Shown here one piece after another: positions 61,391 through 64,000 of a stretch of DNA of 64,000 nucleotides. The stretch is from Cycas panzhihuaensis (taxonomy: Eukaryota > Cycadophyta), in assembly GCA_023213395.1 (NCBI GenBank), contig CM041465.1, positions 88,047,741 to 88,111,740 on the forward strand. Reading direction: 5' to 3'. Both the position numbers and the translations under genes were made by a program. Below the pieces are notes generated by a model. That model worked only from the letters and a program-made list of their open reading frames with translations. It did not search any database and had not been told where the DNA came from. How positions within the stretch are numbered: the stretch's first letter is position 1; each line of letters opens with the position of its first letter.

Positions 61391-62820
61391 ATGCTCCTAA
61401 GGTACCAACACCCTAAACGGATGGCTATGTGTGTAAGGATTAGGCAATGTGTCCTTTGTTTTGTTTCATAGTGAACATGATATTGTTATAGGTTGTTGCC
61501 ATTTCTAGTTTATTTTGAATTTAAAAAGAGAAAGAAAATAACAACAACACTCTCTCCCTCAATTCGTGCCTCTATCTCTTTTCTTTTACAGGTGTCAAAG
61601 GAACTAAAGATGCAAGAACTAGTGCAAGCTAACCTGATAGTGCATGAAAAAGAAAGAAAAAGGTTGTGGTAGAGGAACTTGCAACCTTTTGTACCCTTGC
61701 CCTAGCAGATATAAGAGTCATACAAGAAGAGGGGAATGGGAATGCAACAATGGTAGGGAACTGCCCCACTAGTGGGGCTAATGCCTACACATGCAAAATG
61801 ACTATCCCTTCACCTATGTGAGTAAGACAAATAACCTACAAGCAACAAAACATAAACAACTTTTTCTTTTTCTTTTTCTTTTCTTAAGAGTAAGGGGGAA
61901 GAGGAGCGAGAAAGAATATATGGTAAGAAGGAGTGCACCTAGAACTAGGATGTCTAATGTAGAGGGCCCTTTCTCTTTCCTCACAATCCGCTTTCGTCTG
62001 CCTAACGCTCCTTATCACAGTTTGTGTTGCAAGAGGAATACTAGTGGGGCTTCCTTACCTTCCCCAAGGACTGAATGCAGAAAGAAACTAAAAGGAAAAG
62101 AGTTGCTCACAAAGAAAATTCAAAGTAATGTAATGATAATAAAAGAGGTATATATACCTTTCATGAAGGCCTTTACTTGCTCCAAAAAAGGTGAAACCTG
62201 CACAATGAGTTATTTGTCCTTCCCTAAGGCTGCTAGAAACACACAGGAGCAAATGCGTGCTCATATATACATATACATGCTTATCAAAGGAAAAGAATAT
62301 GATCTTATATAAGTGTCTTTTAAATAAGCATAATATGCAATCTAAACTTTACCTAATATGCATGTAGAGTACTCTAATGACTATGGTAAAAGGGAAGGAA
62401 AGATAGCCTTAGAATGGCTAGCCCTCCAAGTAAGATACCTTCACACATGCAAGTACTCTAACCAATGGATCAAGCAAGAAACCAAGGATTTCAAGTAGTA
62501 GAAAAGGCAACAAGATTTGTGAATGGTGCATGTTGTAAAAGACACAAAAGTTGCAAAAGTTACAATATGTAACTTTTGTAAGATTTATGGAAGTGAAGAT
62601 GAAACTTTGTAAACCACAAGGGATTACTACAAAAATTAGATCTTAATAGGGCATGAAGGCTGTTTGTAGGCATTGCAAGCTGCTGCCAATGTTACAACTA
62701 ACAAGATCCCCTACCTCAAGGGTTTCTGGGTATGTAAAAGAGGTATAGGGAGAGAAAAAGTACTCCGGAAGCTAACCACCACATGTGCCGACAAGTAGAA
62801 AGAGAGCAATAGGTAGGGCT
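61391..62820. other. no supported gene
   Basis: One 173-codon open frame (61791-62312) is present but has no recognisable domain, includes a pyrimidine run translated as alternating Leu/Phe, and is not called. The rest is AG-rich, with nothing recognised. Confidence 0.45.
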
Positions 62821-62823
62821 TCA

Positions 62824-63645
62824 ATGGCAGTAGTGGCTATAGTGGCAGTAGAAGAGGTGGCGATAGCCATGGCAGAGGAGGGAGCAGAGGTAGGGGATGC
62901 TTCGTAGCCGAAGAGATAAGAGAGATAGTGTAAGGGGCAGAGGAGAGAGGAGAAGTAGCTAAGGGAGCTCCTACAAAGGAGGTGGCCATCAGAGTCGAGG
63001 AGCCAACCATCCCAGGAGGTGAGACACTACCTTAACTCGATATCTTTTGATCACTAATTATTTAGATAGTTTTCTTTGATTTGATTTAGATACCTTCATA
63101 TATATATTGTTAGACTGACATATGGTAGGCATGGTTTGGCAAGTGCGGTGGAGATGAGGAGGTTATTAGAGGCAGTAGTCTAGGAGTTATTTCCCCTGGT
63201 CTATGCAAAGGGACAACCTCCCATCCTAGCCAGTGAGGAGCCTCAATCGGCAGGGTCATACACAACAGTATTTTCCCTGTTGATCAGGGCTAGAGATATG
63301 TAGGTGGTAGAGTCCCAGGGACACCAGGTGAGGATAGGATAGCTGGAGGGAGAGCTGGATGGACTCTGTGTAGAGAGGGACCAGTTAGCCATGGAGAGGT
63401 ACCAGATAGTTATGGAGAGGGATGCCTTACAAGGCCAGGCCTAGGAACTAGAGGCCTAGGGGAGAGGAGCAGCGGGCAGAGATACGAAGAGTGAGATCAG
63501 GATTTCCATGTTGGGGAGCGGCTATAGAGAGCATAGGGGAGAGAGATCGTATCCAAGCGAGATATGATCAGTTGGTAAAGTAGGCTGTCATCAAATCATC
63601 ACAAAGTAGATCTCACACTCATACAATGACGATGACCTAGAGGAG
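62824..63645 (+). pseudogene. unidentified coiled-coil protein remnant, possibly two exons
   Basis: I do not recognise the family. The second block is the stronger one. From ATG 63154 the frame reads MRRLLEAVV, stop, ELFPLVYAKGQPPI, then LEGELDGLCVERDQLAMERY and MERDALQGQA to about 63462. It has a heptad-like, charged coiled-coil pattern and five internal stops, all TAG. After a frame change near 63460 it continues EEQRAEIRRVRSG and ERDRIQARYDQLVK, then TAG. Upstream, 62824-63021 reads MAVVAIVAVEEVAIAMAEE and ends at CAGGAG/GTGAG, a possible splice donor. GGTAG at 63124-63128 could be the acceptor. It could be a host gene relic or the gag-like part of an element. Confidence 0.42.
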
Positions 63646-64000
63646 GCCTTATGATGATGGGAGTGAGGCAGGGAGCTCACAATGACGTCAGAGGAGCCTA
63701 AGAGGTATGTGGTCTCTTGGCGAGGGGTCTCGTAGGTGAGGAGATGATACCCCCTAAGGGCAGGGCATTGATGAGCTTAATGTATTATTGATTTTAGGTA
63801 GGAAAGCATTGGACCTCCAAGGAGTCTCACCATATGTAGACACATGATTATACCCCTCCCTGCAAGGATTCTAGCTTCCTGAGGTATGATGTCTAAATGA
63901 TGTACTATATGACATTGTATGATATGATTTATGTGTATAGATAGGGGCCAATTAGTACCCCATTTGACCCATAATGATGGTATTGTGATGATTTTGTGAT
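63646..64000. other. window end, nothing supported
   Basis: GA-rich, then mixed sequence with stops in all frames. It could continue the pseudogene to the left, but no motif shows it. Confidence 0.4.

Noticed and set aside
61791-62312. 173-codon plus-strand open frame, one of the longest in the window
   Set aside because: No recognisable domain; it includes a pyrimidine run giving Leu/Phe repeats and has no family-like motif. Chance or decayed sequence is more likely than a gene.
1-64000. tRNA, rRNA, CRISPR, bacterial operon or phage features
   Set aside because: None seen; tRNA-like words are only primer binding sites of retrotransposons.

Overview
This window is repeat-rich nuclear DNA of a seed plant with a large genome. 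It holds plant-type Ty1/copia, Ty3/gypsy and L1-like LINE families, all broken, and the sequence is AT-rich. I found no intact host gene, tRNA, rRNA, CRISPR array or bacterial-style operon. The clade cannot be fixed from the sequence. Heavy decay of old elements would suit a gymnosperm or a slow-turnover angiosperm, but that is a guess.

Layout. 1-3.46 kb: 3' part of a copia element (D, +). 3.6-3.85 kb: scrap of a gypsy integrase tail. 5.09-36.17 kb: one nested stack, the main result. The outermost element is copia B (+, 5095-36163), split near its 5' end by copia A (-, 6016-31212). Copia A is split twice in its 5' part, by LINE1 (+, 11353-22905) and LINE2 (-, 23148-29413). LINE1 is split by copia E (+, 16228-21497). 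Every layer has target-site duplications that I could find at both ends, and for the LTR elements an LTR pair and tRNA-iMet-type primer sites. So about 31 kb is explained by five successive insertions, possibly six.

36.2-42.5 kb: AT-rich, gene-poor DNA with a foldback (hairpin) repeat at 37.55 kb and a half copy at 41.2 kb. 42.5-50.6 kb: a decayed gypsy element with a strongly C-rich, G-poor plus strand. 51-55.5 kb: a second gypsy element ending in a chromodomain and a 3' LTR. 55.94-59.97 kb: copia C (-), with both LTRs and matching target duplications. 61.15-61.39 kb: a tandem duplication. 62.8-63.6 kb: a GA-rich coiled-coil pseudogene that I cannot name.

How it works together: these are not cooperating genes but layers of insertion and decay. 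Decay is dominated by substitutions that look like C-to-T on either strand. Premature stops are mostly TAG (then TAA, rarely TGA), and catalytic Asp/Glu residues have become Asn/Lys. Copia E keeps one reading frame over about 1,315 codons despite about a dozen stops. I see no sign of a new enzymatic or defence system. The notable content is the insertion stratigraphy, the decay signature, the facing LINE pair and the foldback repeat.
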